From Flavobacteriaceae bacterium (lineage in GTDB: Bacteria > Bacteroidota > Bacteroidia > Flavobacteriales > Weeksellaceae), in assembly GCA_012522185.1 (NCBI GenBank), contig JAAYKY010000055.1, positions 1 to 42,013 on the forward strand: DNA of 42,013 bases. Reading direction: 5' to 3'. The position numbers were made by a program, and so were the translations under genes. The notes below the pieces were generated by a model that was not told the DNA's origin, searched no databases, and saw only the letters and a list, made by a program, of their open reading frames with translations. Below, one piece after another: positions 24,769 to 32,490 of the stretch. Position 1 is the stretch's first letter; every line of letters begins with the position of its first letter.

Positions 24769-25263
24769 TTGAGCTTTACACTCACTATCATAGTCGCCAA
24801 AGCGGAAAACAACGTCATCGGCAATGAAAATCAGTTGATTTGGCATTTGCCGAATGATTTAAAACATTTCAAAAACCTGACGTCCGGCCATCCGATTATC
24901 ATGGGTAGAAAAACCTTTGAATCCATAGGGAAACCTCTTCCCAATCGCACAAACATTGTCATTACACGAAATTCCTATTGGAATGCTGAAGGTGTTTTGA
25001 TTGCGAACTCTTTGGATGAAGCCATTGAAAAAGCAAAAGAATTGGATCCTGAAGTTTTCATAATTGGCGGTGGAAATATTTACGAACAAGCGATGGATCT
25101 AGCCGATGTTTTGGTCGTGACAGAAGTTCATCATTCGTTTGAAGGCGACACTAAGTTCCCGGAAATCGATTTGAACATTTGGAAGGAAATTTCAAGAGAA
25201 AAATTCGGAAAAGACGAAAAGCATACGTTTGAGTATTCCTTTGTTCTTTACGAACGAATTTAA
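24769..25263 (+). CDS. folA: Dihydrofolate reductase
   Basis: FolA reduces dihydrofolate to tetrahydrofolate with NADPH, closing the thymidylate cycle with ThyA. The 164 residues include TIIVAKAENNVIGNENQLIW (6-25), catalytic D30 in HLPNDLKHFK, GHPIIMGRKTFESIG, PLPNRTNIVITRN, and the NADPH loop VFIIGGGNIYEQA. The start is a TTG: no ATG or GTG occurs before the first conserved strand, and TTG gives the normal N-terminus. The stop codon touches the stop of the convergent DUF2752 gene with no gap, so there is no room for a private terminator. Confidence 0.95.
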   Translation: MSFTLTIIVAKAENNVIGNENQLIWHLPNDLKHFKNLTSGHPIIMGRKTFESIGKPLPNRTNIVITRNSYWNAEGVLIANSLDEAIEKAKELDPEVFIIGGGNIYEQAMDLADVLVVTEVHHSFEGDTKFPEIDLNIWKEISREKFGKDEKHTFEYSFVLYERI

Positions 25264-25692
25264 TCAGGAAGGCGTAGCCAAAAGTGTAAAAGGATAAAAC
25301 GGTAGGTTTCTGATAATTCCAAAGACCAAAAGACTTATCAGAAAAATCCACAGCATCTTATTGGAAGTCAAAAAGTTTCGGGGTTTGGGTGTTTTCCAAA
25401 ACATTCTTCGAATTTCGTAGTAAAACAAAATGGCGAGATAAGGAGTGAGTAGTACAAAAAAAGCATTGTATCGAAAAGCTTCTGCCCATTCGAAATGCAA
25501 AAGATGATGCACCGAACGCTGGCCACCGCATCCCGGACAATCCAATCCCGTGAAGTCTTTGAATGTGCAGCTCAGGTAGATATTTTCCTTGTCTGAAGGA
25601 TCATTTGAATAAAAATAATAAAGCAAAACTGCCACAAGGATTAAAATCCCAATGGCAGTCATATAAAGTTTTATATTCTTTTTTTTACTCAC
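25264..25692 (-). CDS. DUF2752 membrane protein
   Basis: The 142-residue protein shows the DUF2752 signature CPGCGGQRSVHHLLHFEW, with C52 and C55 in a short loop between membrane helices. Helices are at about 10-28, 75-92 and 113-132. The first Cys-containing segment, SCTFKDFTGLDCPGCG, is typical of the family. Its function is unknown; the CxxC pair could bind a metal or act in redox chemistry. It starts five bases after the CCC-motif gene stops, and I recall these two families as neighbours in other flavobacteria. Confidence 0.88.
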   Translation of the reverse strand: MSKKKNIKLYMTAIGILILVAVLLYYFYSNDPSDKENIYLSCTFKDFTGLDCPGCGGQRSVHHLLHFEWAEAFRYNAFFVLLTPYLAILFYYEIRRMFWKTPKPRNFLTSNKMLWIFLISLLVFGIIRNLPFYPFTLLATPS

Positions 25693-25697
25693 AAATC

Positions 25698-26048
25698 TTA
25701 CAAGCCCATTTCTCGCTGATAAGCTTCAATCATTTCCATGTATCCGCCTACCCCGCCATATGCAATCAACTGAACAATGGTAATAATGATACCTAAGACT
25801 CCTAATCCAATCGAAATATAGGAAAGCGTTTTCACATTTTTGGCTGAACTTACAGCTCCCGCATAATCGCCTGCATTGAATTTCGTATTGACTTGTGTCG
25901 CAAAAACAATTGCAATGATCCCGGTAATCAAACCGATGCAGCAAGGTGAACAAAGCCCAAGAACCGTACCCACGATTGCCAAGGTCATATTATTTTCCGG
26001 TGGCGTCGAAGGTGTATCAAAGGCTGAAAACTGTTCTTGATTTTCCAT
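25698..26048 (-). CDS. CCC-motif membrane protein
   Basis: The 116-residue protein has two membrane helices (about 22-50 and 75-95). The first carries LGLCSPCCIGLITGIIAIVFA, with C33, C36 and C37. A polar loop (NTKFNAGDYAGAVSSAKNVKTLSY) connects them. This arrangement resembles small two-helix proteins annotated in flavobacteria as CCC-motif membrane proteins, distantly like the CD225/dispanin layout. The function is unknown. It heads a two-gene unit with the DUF2752 gene. Confidence 0.8.
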   Translation of the reverse strand: MENQEQFSAFDTPSTPPENNMTLAIVGTVLGLCSPCCIGLITGIIAIVFATQVNTKFNAGDYAGAVSSAKNVKTLSYISIGLGVLGIIITIVQLIAYGGVGGYMEMIEAYQREMGL

Positions 26049-26142
26049 AAAATAAATAGTTAAAGGTTTTTATTCTCACGAATTTAATAAATTCCTCTTT
26101 AGTAATCGGATTTTGAACAACTTATTTGATAAAATTCAAAGA

Positions 26143-27474
26143 CTAATGTGTAGTTTTAATTTCATTTGGGTTATGCTTGTATTTAAACACAATCGCAAAT
26201 AAAATCGTGATAATCAATGCATAAACCGCAAAAATATACCAAGAAGTCGTCCAGCCTTCCAATTGAGCAACTGGATCGGTTTGCGTATAAACATAGTGAT
26301 TTACTACTTCTCCTGCGGCAAGCATCCCGATTGTGGCACCAAATCAATTGGTCATCATCATAAACACACCTTGCGCACTTGAACGTATACTTTTATCGGT
26401 TTCCTTATCCACAAAAAGTGAACCCGATACATTGAAGAAATCAAAGGCAATCCCATACACGATCATCGACAAAACAAACATCCAAACACCCGTTCCCGGA
26501 TTCCCGACACCAAAAAGTGCAAAACGCAGGAACCAAGCAAACATCGCCATGAGCATTACTTTTTTAATTCCGAATTTTCTCAGAACAAAAGGAATCAATA
26601 AAATACAAAGTGTTTCTGAAACCTGTGAAAGCGAAATCAAAGCATTGGCATTGTTCGCCCCCCAAGTATTTGCGTATTCAGGAATTTCTTTGAAACTCGT
26701 GATAAACGGATTGGCATATCCGTTTGTAATTTGAAGTGAAACACCCAAAAACATAGAAAAGATAAAGAAAATCGCCATTTTTTTGTCTTTGAAAAGACTG
26801 AAGGCTTTCAATCCTAGTGCATCGTACAAAGTTCGTTTTTCACCCGAATTAACTACGGCAACTTTTGGAAGTGTAAACGAATAAAAGAAGAGCATCAATC
26901 CCAAAGCTCCCGATACGAAAAACTGACTGTAACTATTTTGGAAACTCGGGAAATCATTTTGATTGGAGAAATTAAGTCCAAATTGTCCGTCCGGTGTACC
27001 TGCGAAATTTACAAAAAGCATCGCACAGATAAACCCTACGGTTCCCATCGTACGAATCGGAGGAAAAGCCTTAATCGTATCATACCCATTATTGGTCAAA
27101 ACGCCATAAGCTACGGAATTGGAAAGTGCAATCGTCGGCATATAAAAAGCAACGCTTATCGAATACAAAGAAAACAAAGTTCCGAATTCCGCTTCAGCGC
27201 CCATATTCATTCCATAATATCCTGCTGATATAATGAAAATCGCTGCGATGGCATGGCAGATTCCCAATAGGCGTTGCGCCGGAATCCATCGGTCGGCAAC
27301 AATTCCCAGAATGGCCGGCATGAAAATCGAAACAATCCCCTGCATTGCATAAAAAAGTCCGATTTTCGGCCCTAGACCGATCGAACCCAAATAATTCCCC
27401 ATAGAAGTCAGATACGCACCCCAAACAGCAAACTGCAGGAAGTTCATAATGACCAATCGTAATTTTATCGACAT
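26143..27474 (-). pseudogene. Nucleoside permease, interrupted by an in-frame TGA
   Basis: The frame encodes a major-facilitator nucleoside:H+ symporter of the NupG type with about 12 helices. MSIKLRLVIMNFLQFAVWGA starts it, and ADRWIPAQRLLG and VYGIAFDFFNVSGSLFVD are typical. Codon 377 (26344-26346) is TGA, between QGVFMMMTN and FGATIGMLAAG. After it the same frame runs 66 codons to a normal stop and restores the last helices, so nothing else is broken. A single-base change from GGA (Gly) is the simplest cause; other one-base ancestors are possible. The truncated product would lack about two helices. A sequencing error cannot be excluded. It begins 17 bases after the bifunctional nuclease gene. 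Confidence 0.8.
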
Positions 27475-27491
27475 ATAAAGTGTAGTGTTAA

Positions 27492-28100
27492 TTAACGTTT
27501 ATCCAATTCGTCGCGCAGACGTGCGGCCAATTCGTAGTCCTCATTTCTGACCGCTTCTTTCATTTCTCGCTCCAGTTCCTCTTTGGTTTTGGACGAAAAA
27601 TCAAATCGCTTTTCTTGTTTGGCAACCTCTTTTTCAATTTCCCTGATAGCCGACGCAATGCTTTTTTCTTCTTTTTCCTGAACTTCCAAATGAATTCCGG
27701 CTTTTTCCATCACATTTTCCAACGCATAAATCGGTGCATCAAAACGGATGGCAAGCGCAATGGCATCAGAAGTCCGGGAATCAATTTCCTCTTCTCTTCC
27801 GTCCTTGTCCTCCATTAAAATATTCGAATAAAAAACGCCGTCCTCCAACTTATGAATAAAAACTCCCTTTACAAAAAATTGAAATGCTTGCCCCATCGAC
27901 ACAAATAAATCATGGGTCAAAGGCCGCGGTGTACGAATGTCCTTTTCAAGCGCCAATGCAATCGACTGAGCTTCAAAACTTCCAATGATGATGGGCAATT
28001 TCCGCTGACCCAATTCTTCCTCTAAAATCAAAGCATAAGCACCCGTTTGGGTTTGGCTATATGAAATGCCTTTTATGTTTAGTTTCACCAAATTCTCCAT
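27492..28100 (-). CDS. Bifunctional nuclease (BFN/DUF151) family protein with UVR motif
   Basis: The 202-residue protein has a BFN/DUF151 domain at about 1-135. It includes ALILEEELGQRKLPIIIGSFEAQSIAL, RPLTHDLFVSMGQAF and DSRTSDAIALAIRFDAPIYA. A coiled, charged linker (140-172) leads to a C-terminal UVR-type helical hairpin, EEREMKEAVRNEDYELAARLRDELDKR in outline (about 175-202). BFN proteins were named for RNase/DNase activity in plants; bacterial members are less understood. The UVR motif normally binds UvrB/UvrC-like or Clp partners. It is the first gene of a unit with the nucleoside permease, which may link nucleic acid breakdown with nucleoside uptake. Confidence 0.9.
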   Translation of the reverse strand: MENLVKLNIKGISYSQTQTGAYALILEEELGQRKLPIIIGSFEAQSIALALEKDIRTPRPLTHDLFVSMGQAFQFFVKGVFIHKLEDGVFYSNILMEDKDGREEEIDSRTSDAIALAIRFDAPIYALENVMEKAGIHLEVQEKEEKSIASAIREIEKEVAKQEKRFDFSSKTKEELEREMKEAVRNEDYELAARLRDELDKR

Positions 28101-28243
28101 CAGGCTGTAAATCTAATAAAATCTACAATTTAGGGAAATTATTTTAGTCATTAAAATCAATTTTCTTAAATCATTCAGCTTCCTACCCTTCAGCTTTTCA
28201 ACCTTTACATACCAACTCCTCTCCTCTATTTTCTATTTTCTAA

Positions 28244-28400
28244 ATTTGGGCGCATCCCGTTGCGATTCCGAAACTCTGCCCAAATCAAAACACGAACCGC
28301 AACGGGTCGGGCTATCCATTGCAATCTTTTCTTCCCTTGTGACTTCGAGGACCTCAGTCACCGGTCAGAAAAGGATTTCCACTTCTATCCCTTGCGCAAA
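28244..28400. repeat. Structured extragenic repeat with crossing helices
   Basis: This is the main content of the gene-free stretch 28101-28510. ATTTGGGC (28244-28251) pairs with GCCCAAAT (28278-28285). CCCGTTGCG (28256-28264) pairs with CGCAACGGG (28298-28306), extended by three pairs past one mismatch. The two helices cross, so they form a pseudoknot or exclude each other. Next come GCTATCCATTGCAATCTTTT (28311-28330), a 23-base hairpin (28339-28361), and AAAAGGATTTCC (28369-28380) leading to CTTCTATCCCTTGCGC. The GCTATCC and AAAAGGAT modules also occur at 5940-5997. I recall related intergenic sequences in flavobacteria; no name is known to me. Confidence 0.65.
28339..28361. repeat. 23-base bulged hairpin, copy 2
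   Basis: GTGACT-TC-GAG-GAC-CTC-AGTCAC has the same stem, bulge and triloop as 15714-15736. The fourth outer pair is A-T here and G-C there, a compensatory double change. Here the hairpin fills the loop between the CTTTT and AAAAGG arms of the larger repeat. Confidence 0.65.
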
Positions 28401-28435
28401 CTTTCTAATTCCTTCAAAAAATTTCACAAAAAAAA

Positions 28436-28462
28436 CCTCCAAGGTTTTTAAAACCTTGGAGG
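28436..28462 (-). terminator. Terminator of the lipoprotein-barrel cluster
   Basis: Arms beginning CCTCCAAGGTTTT and ending AAAACCTTGGAGG pair perfectly over 13 positions, followed on the minus strand by eight T residues. It lies 49 bases past the last barrel gene. The same hairpin, slightly diverged, ends the receptor gene at 15685-15710. Confidence 0.85.
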
Positions 28463-28510
28463 TCTGAAATTATCTTAAAACTATAGTTTCTACTTCTGCC
28501 GACTTAACTA

Positions 28511-29047
28511 CTAAAAAACAAACCCAAATCGTACATCCAAAGCCAAAATCACACCTTCAGAGCCGCCTTCTGCCCACTGATATCCGGGTCCGGTAGCTAA
28601 TTCAAAATTAAATCTATTGGATAGATTTCTTCTAAAACCATATTTAGAGGATACGGTAAAGGTTCTTAAAACATAAATATTATCTACACTACTACTCGTT
28701 GCCCAACCCGGCGTAAAATCCGTTTCTACCGCTAAGAAATTCGCGGCATTGTTCATGGTGTTTTTCCCTTTTTCAATTCTTCGGTTAAAATTATAATAAT
28801 ACCTTCCTTCCAAGCTGAATGTAGTCGTGAAAACATAATTAACGCGGTCACTCACCCAGCTACTGTAGAAAAAACCACCTTCGTAACCAATTTCCCCATT
28901 GATTGTAAAATCGGGCGAAAGCGCCTTTTCATACCCAACCCAAGCTCCGATCAAACCCAGCTTTGCACTGAAAACATCGGTTGCTTTTTCCTGAGAATAG
29001 GAAGTAATTCCAATAATTAAAAGTAAAAATAATAATGTTTTTTTCAT
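28511..29047 (-). CDS. Small outer-membrane beta-barrel protein
   Basis: The 178-residue protein has a signal peptide (1-18, TSYS before Q). It is followed by alternating hydrophobic and polar strands with turns (VGYEKALSPDFTINGEIGYEGGFFY, FSLEGRYYYNFNRR, LSNRFNFELATGPGYQW), ending in FGFVF. This is the pattern of an eight-strand porin-like barrel. No specific family is recognised. It is the third gene of a unit with another small barrel (11 bases upstream) and a large lipoprotein, and a strong terminator follows. Confidence 0.72.
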   Translation of the reverse strand: MKKTLLFLLLIIGITSYSQEKATDVFSAKLGLIGAWVGYEKALSPDFTINGEIGYEGGFFYSSWVSDRVNYVFTTTFSLEGRYYYNFNRRIEKGKNTMNNAANFLAVETDFTPGWATSSSVDNIYVLRTFTVSSKYGFRRNLSNRFNFELATGPGYQWAEGGSEGVILALDVRFGFVF

Positions 29048-29057
29048 TTCATTAGCT

Positions 29058-29624
29058 TTATAATTCTAATCCTGCACCGATTCCAAATCCATACATATTG
29101 TAATATTGAATAATTCCGGGATTTGATTCAAATTCTTTTCGTAACCCTTGATACGTGATTATTCCTTCCAGATTCAAGCATAATTCTTTATAAATCGGAA
29201 GTCTATAACCAATTCCGGCTCGGAGCAAAGGTGCAATTTTTGCCAAATCTCCAAACTGAGTTCCAACATTCAACCGAAAAATAGGAGCTTCTATTTTATC
29301 TCCACCTATACTGCTTCTTAAACTTATATAAAGTGGAACGTAAGAAATATCCGGTTGATTAATGTATTCATAACCTGTTCCTAATCCTAAAATCCAAAAT
29401 TCATCGAAACGATAACTAGCTTCAAAATTAATTCCGATCAAGCGAGAATCTCGTACATGCATTAAAAGTTCATCAGGCGTTATGTCTATTTCATCTATAT
29501 TTCCAACTACCAACGCAAATGCTTGGGCATTGAACTGAAACCCTTCAGGGCGTGCTATATTGGTTTTTTGAGAATATGCGTTTACCAAAAAACAAGAAAG
29601 TAGCCCTATAAATGCAAATTTCAT
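29058..29624 (-). CDS. Small outer-membrane beta-barrel protein
   Basis: The 188-residue protein starts with a signal peptide (1-18, NAYS before Q). It has strand-like segments such as LIGINFEASYRFDEFWILGLGTGYEYI, FRLNVGTQFGD, LRAGIGYRLPIYKELCLNLEGIITY and MYGFGIGAGLEL at the end. The layout fits an outer-membrane barrel of about eight strands. It shares no obvious close similarity with the neighbouring barrel (28511-29047). It begins four bases after the lipoprotein gene stops, so translation is likely coupled. Function unknown. Confidence 0.72.
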   Translation of the reverse strand: MKFAFIGLLSCFLVNAYSQKTNIARPEGFQFNAQAFALVVGNIDEIDITPDELLMHVRDSRLIGINFEASYRFDEFWILGLGTGYEYINQPDISYVPLYISLRSSIGGDKIEAPIFRLNVGTQFGDLAKIAPLLRAGIGYRLPIYKELCLNLEGIITYQGLRKEFESNPGIIQYYNMYGFGIGAGLEL

Positions 29625-29628
29625 TTAC

Positions 29629-31308
29629 TTAGAATTTAAATCTATTCCCATGCCATTGGCCACTCCTTTTTGCCATTCCAAATGCAGACATTCCTACTAA
29701 ACTTGGGTTTCTAAAATCCATTTCATAACTAAATGAAAAAGACCCACCTCCTGAACCTGGACCAAAATGATACGTAACTTTAGGAGTAGCAACACCCCAG
29801 TCAATGATACGTTCTTTTTTATCACAATTCGTACAATCTGTACTTAAATCATAAAACTGTGTCCATGTTGATGTAGGGGTAACAATAACAACTCCAGCTT
29901 TTTTCAAATCTTTATTATATTGAGATTGCATAAAATTTTTAACCCCATCCCATAAAGAAGAATAGAAGAAAATTCTTGCTTGTTCCTCTGTCTGAATAAG
30001 CCGATTATCAATTGCTATTTCAACTAAAACATCAACTTTATTTTTGAATGGAAGAATAGGGATTTCAGAATTACCTATATATATAGGATTATGGTTTCCC
30101 AGTTTGCTATATAGTTTACCGTCACTAGTGTAATAACGTACAGCTACATCAGCAGGCGATCCAAAATTGGAAAAATCCGCGCTATGATCAAATCGCCACG
30201 ATAAACTATTTACTCCTAAGACTACTTTATCTGTATTCTGCTTTCTCCAAATTCCGGTCCAACCTTTCTTTTGGTGTTTTACCTTAATTCCTATTGCATA
30301 AGCTAAAAACAGATTCACAGAATAATATTTAGTTTTCACACGATGATCACTATTATACTTATCTGTACACAACTTAACCGTTCCAAATAAATTCCCAAAC
30401 CATGGAGAGGATGGACTGCATACTGAGAGAGAATTCGATATTTGTGCATAATTCTCTTGTCCGCCACCGCCTGACCCACCTGAACCTCCTCCATTTCCTC
30501 CTCCGGAACCATTACCACCAGAAGATCCTCCACTATTTCCGTTGTTACCGCCATTTCCGCTTCCACCATTAGATCCTCCACCCTCTCCTGGGTCTGTACT
30601 AATGGGTGCCGTTCCACCTCCTGCCATTCTATTATACCCCTCGGAAATATAATGTTCCAATCCTTCTTCAATCTGAACCAACCCTCCATTTGGGTTATAA
30701 TCTAATTCTCCCTCTAAAGGTTCAATATTATTCACATCACCTAATGAATGGATATTGTTTTCTACCATAAAAACCTGTATCTTATGATAATGTTGGACAG
30801 GCGCAATTAAAAGTCCTTGATCTGTATATTTATATATTTTATTACCTACTTGAATTTCAGCTTCAGAATTTAAAAAACTCTCAAAAACATCTTCGCCAAC
30901 TATCTCTTCCAAATCATCAAAATGATCTAGAATATCTTCTGTTGTTGGAGCAGCTACTTTACCATATATTGTCTGAGATTTATCCAGAATATTGTCCAAA
31001 TGCTTTTCTCCGTAAAGACCCTCTGTTCTCTCATTTAAAATTGGAACTAATGAGTAAAATCCTTTATTATAGAACTCGGAACCCAAAATATCCGCCACCT
31101 CATACTCTCCCTTTTCTTTAACATCATAATAATATGCTTGAAAGGTTTCTAAATTTGGAAAATAAAGTCGTCCATCGACCACATTAATTTTACCTAAATC
31201 AATGTTTTCAGAGTTTGCTGAATCTGCTATTGACTGTAAGTCATCTTCATTACAAGAATAAAAAACAAACAGCAAATTAATTAATAGAAATAGGTTGAAA
31301 TTTTTCAT
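29629..31308 (-). CDS. Large lipoprotein with a glycine-rich linker
   Basis: The 559-residue protein has a lipoprotein signal ending FVFYSC, with C19 as lipidation site and NEDD directly after it. Acidic residues close to the Cys resemble surface-export signals of Bacteroidota lipoproteins. An N-domain (about 30-235) holds the run NSEAEIQVGNKIYKYT, a motif I have seen in other Bacteroidota surface proteins. A Gly/Ser/Asn linker covers about 243-283. The C-domain (284-559) has two Cys near its start and a CTNC pair near 500. The start at ATG 31308 is preferred over an upstream ATG 14 codons earlier, which would lengthen the signal with polar residues. It heads a unit with two barrel proteins. 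Function unknown. Confidence 0.75.
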   Translation of the reverse strand: MKNFNLFLLINLLFVFYSCNEDDLQSIADSANSENIDLGKINVVDGRLYFPNLETFQAYYYDVKEKGEYEVADILGSEFYNKGFYSLVPILNERTEGLYGEKHLDNILDKSQTIYGKVAAPTTEDILDHFDDLEEIVGEDVFESFLNSEAEIQVGNKIYKYTDQGLLIAPVQHYHKIQVFMVENNIHSLGDVNNIEPLEGELDYNPNGGLVQIEEGLEHYISEGYNRMAGGGTAPISTDPGEGGGSNGGSGNGGNNGNSGGSSGGNGSGGGNGGGSGGSGGGGQENYAQISNSLSVCSPSSPWFGNLFGTVKLCTDKYNSDHRVKTKYYSVNLFLAYAIGIKVKHQKKGWTGIWRKQNTDKVVLGVNSLSWRFDHSADFSNFGSPADVAVRYYTSDGKLYSKLGNHNPIYIGNSEIPILPFKNKVDVLVEIAIDNRLIQTEEQARIFFYSSLWDGVKNFMQSQYNKDLKKAGVVIVTPTSTWTQFYDLSTDCTNCDKKERIIDWGVATPKVTYHFGPGSGGGSFSFSYEMDFRNPSLVGMSAFGMAKRSGQWHGNRFKF

Positions 31309-31335
31309 TAGAGTAATATTTAAATAGTTAGATTT

Positions 31336-31343
31336 CAAATCTA
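31336..31343 (-). promoter_or_regulatory. -7 promoter box for the lipoprotein cluster
   Basis: Minus-strand TAGATTTG matches TAnnTTTG exactly and ends 27 bases before the ATG at 31308. It falls inside the longer alternative frame, which argues against the upstream start. No -33 TTG is apparent. Confidence 0.45.
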
Positions 31344-31416
31344 TGCTCATTTCTTAATTTCATTTATGATATTTATCACATCAAGCCTATTCTTAACTTC
31401 AGGATTATAATAAAAA

Positions 31417-31446
31417 AACCTCCCGATTTATAAAAACCGGAAGGTT
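31417..31446 (-). terminator. Terminator of etfBA
   Basis: Imperfect stem, with AACCT facing AGGTT and an inner CCG/CGG, followed on the minus strand by seven T residues. It lies 58 bases past the etfA stop. Confidence 0.7.
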
Positions 31447-31504
31447 TGATATTTAATTAATAATGAATTTTCAAATCAACTCATTTTCAAATTTTCAAAT
31501 CAAG

Positions 31505-32467
31505 TTAAGCCCCTTTGAACTTTTTCACTTCTTCAATCAATTTCGGAACGATTTCAAATGCATCGCCCACGATTCCATAATCGGCTGCTTTGAAGAAAGG
31601 TGCTTCGGCATCGCTGTTGATAACCACAATCGTTTTGGATGAATTCACTCCTGCCAAATGCTGAATGGCTCCGGAAATCCCGATGGCAATGTACAATTTC
31701 GGCGCGATGGCTTTACCGGTTTGTCCCACGTGTTCACTGTGAGGTCTCCACCCGATGTCCGCTACCGGTTTGGAAGAAGCCGTTGCTGCGCCCAATAAGG
31801 AAGCCAATTCTTCAATCATTCCCCAGTTTTCAGGACCTTTCAATCCACGTCCACCGGAAACCACGATTTCCGCTTCTTTCAAATCGATTTTATCGGTAGA
31901 AGCTTGTTCTACTTTGACTACTTTCACTTTGGAGTCCGCTTCGCTCACGGAAACATTGGCTGTTTCTTCCGTTCCTGAACTTGGGTTTTCTTTTAATCCA
32001 AAAGCATTTTGCAATACGGTCAAAACTTTTGCGCCTTCACTGACTTCAACTTTTTCAATTCCTTTTCCGGAAAAAGCTCTTCTTTCGGCTGTGAAAGGCG
32101 AAACGTTTTCAGGAGCTGAAATTAAATTCGTCACCAAAGTCGCATCGGTTTTCAATGCCAAAAGAGGTGCAAAGCTCGATGCATCGTTGGTAGCCGGAAG
32201 AACGATGGTGTCTCCGTCTTTTAAATCGGACAATACTTTTGCATAAGCATTGGGAGAGAAATTTTTCAAAGCATCGTTGGATACTTTCAAAACTTTGTCT
32301 GCACCGTATTTATATAATGAATCGGAAGATTCGCTTGCGTTGATTGCGACAGCCGTTACGGTATCTCCCGATTGGGCTGCAATGGATTTGGCATAAGAAA
32401 CTGCTTCAAATGCTGCTTTTTTATATTTTCCGTCTGCTGCGGATTCTGCGTAAACTAAAATTGCCAT
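31505..32467 (-). CDS. etfA: Electron transfer flavoprotein, alpha subunit
   Basis: EtfA carries the FAD of the ETF dimer, which passes electrons from acyl-CoA dehydrogenases and related enzymes to the quinone pool. The 320-residue protein has the N-terminal adenine-nucleotide-like domain (1-185) and the FAD domain. The latter has VVSGGRGLKGPENWGMIEELA, VADIGWRPHSEHVGQTGKAI, and APKLYIAIGISGAIQHLAGV. The Arg, Ser and Gln residues that hold FAD are kept. It follows etfB by 23 bases, the usual order etfB-etfA. No dehydrogenase gene is adjacent. Confidence 0.95.
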   Translation of the reverse strand: MAILVYAESAADGKYKKAAFEAVSYAKSIAAQSGDTVTAVAINASESSDSLYKYGADKVLKVSNDALKNFSPNAYAKVLSDLKDGDTIVLPATNDASSFAPLLALKTDATLVTNLISAPENVSPFTAERRAFSGKGIEKVEVSEGAKVLTVLQNAFGLKENPSSGTEETANVSVSEADSKVKVVKVEQASTDKIDLKEAEIVVSGGRGLKGPENWGMIEELASLLGAATASSKPVADIGWRPHSEHVGQTGKAIAPKLYIAIGISGAIQHLAGVNSSKTIVVINSDAEAPFFKAADYGIVGDAFEIVPKLIEEVKKFKGA

Positions 32468-32490
32468 TTTAAATTTTGTTTAAAGTTTGA

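Noticed and set aside
26344-26346. TGA as a selenocysteine codon
   Set aside because: The position lies in a transporter loop motif where a Gly is expected, the family has no selenoprotein members known to me, and no selenocysteine-specific hairpin is evident just downstream.
30336-30689. Reading frame of 117 codons in the glycine-linker region
   Set aside because: It is an alternate frame of the repetitive Gly/Ser/Asn linker of the lipoprotein, giving a Val/Glu/Met-rich string with no independent support.
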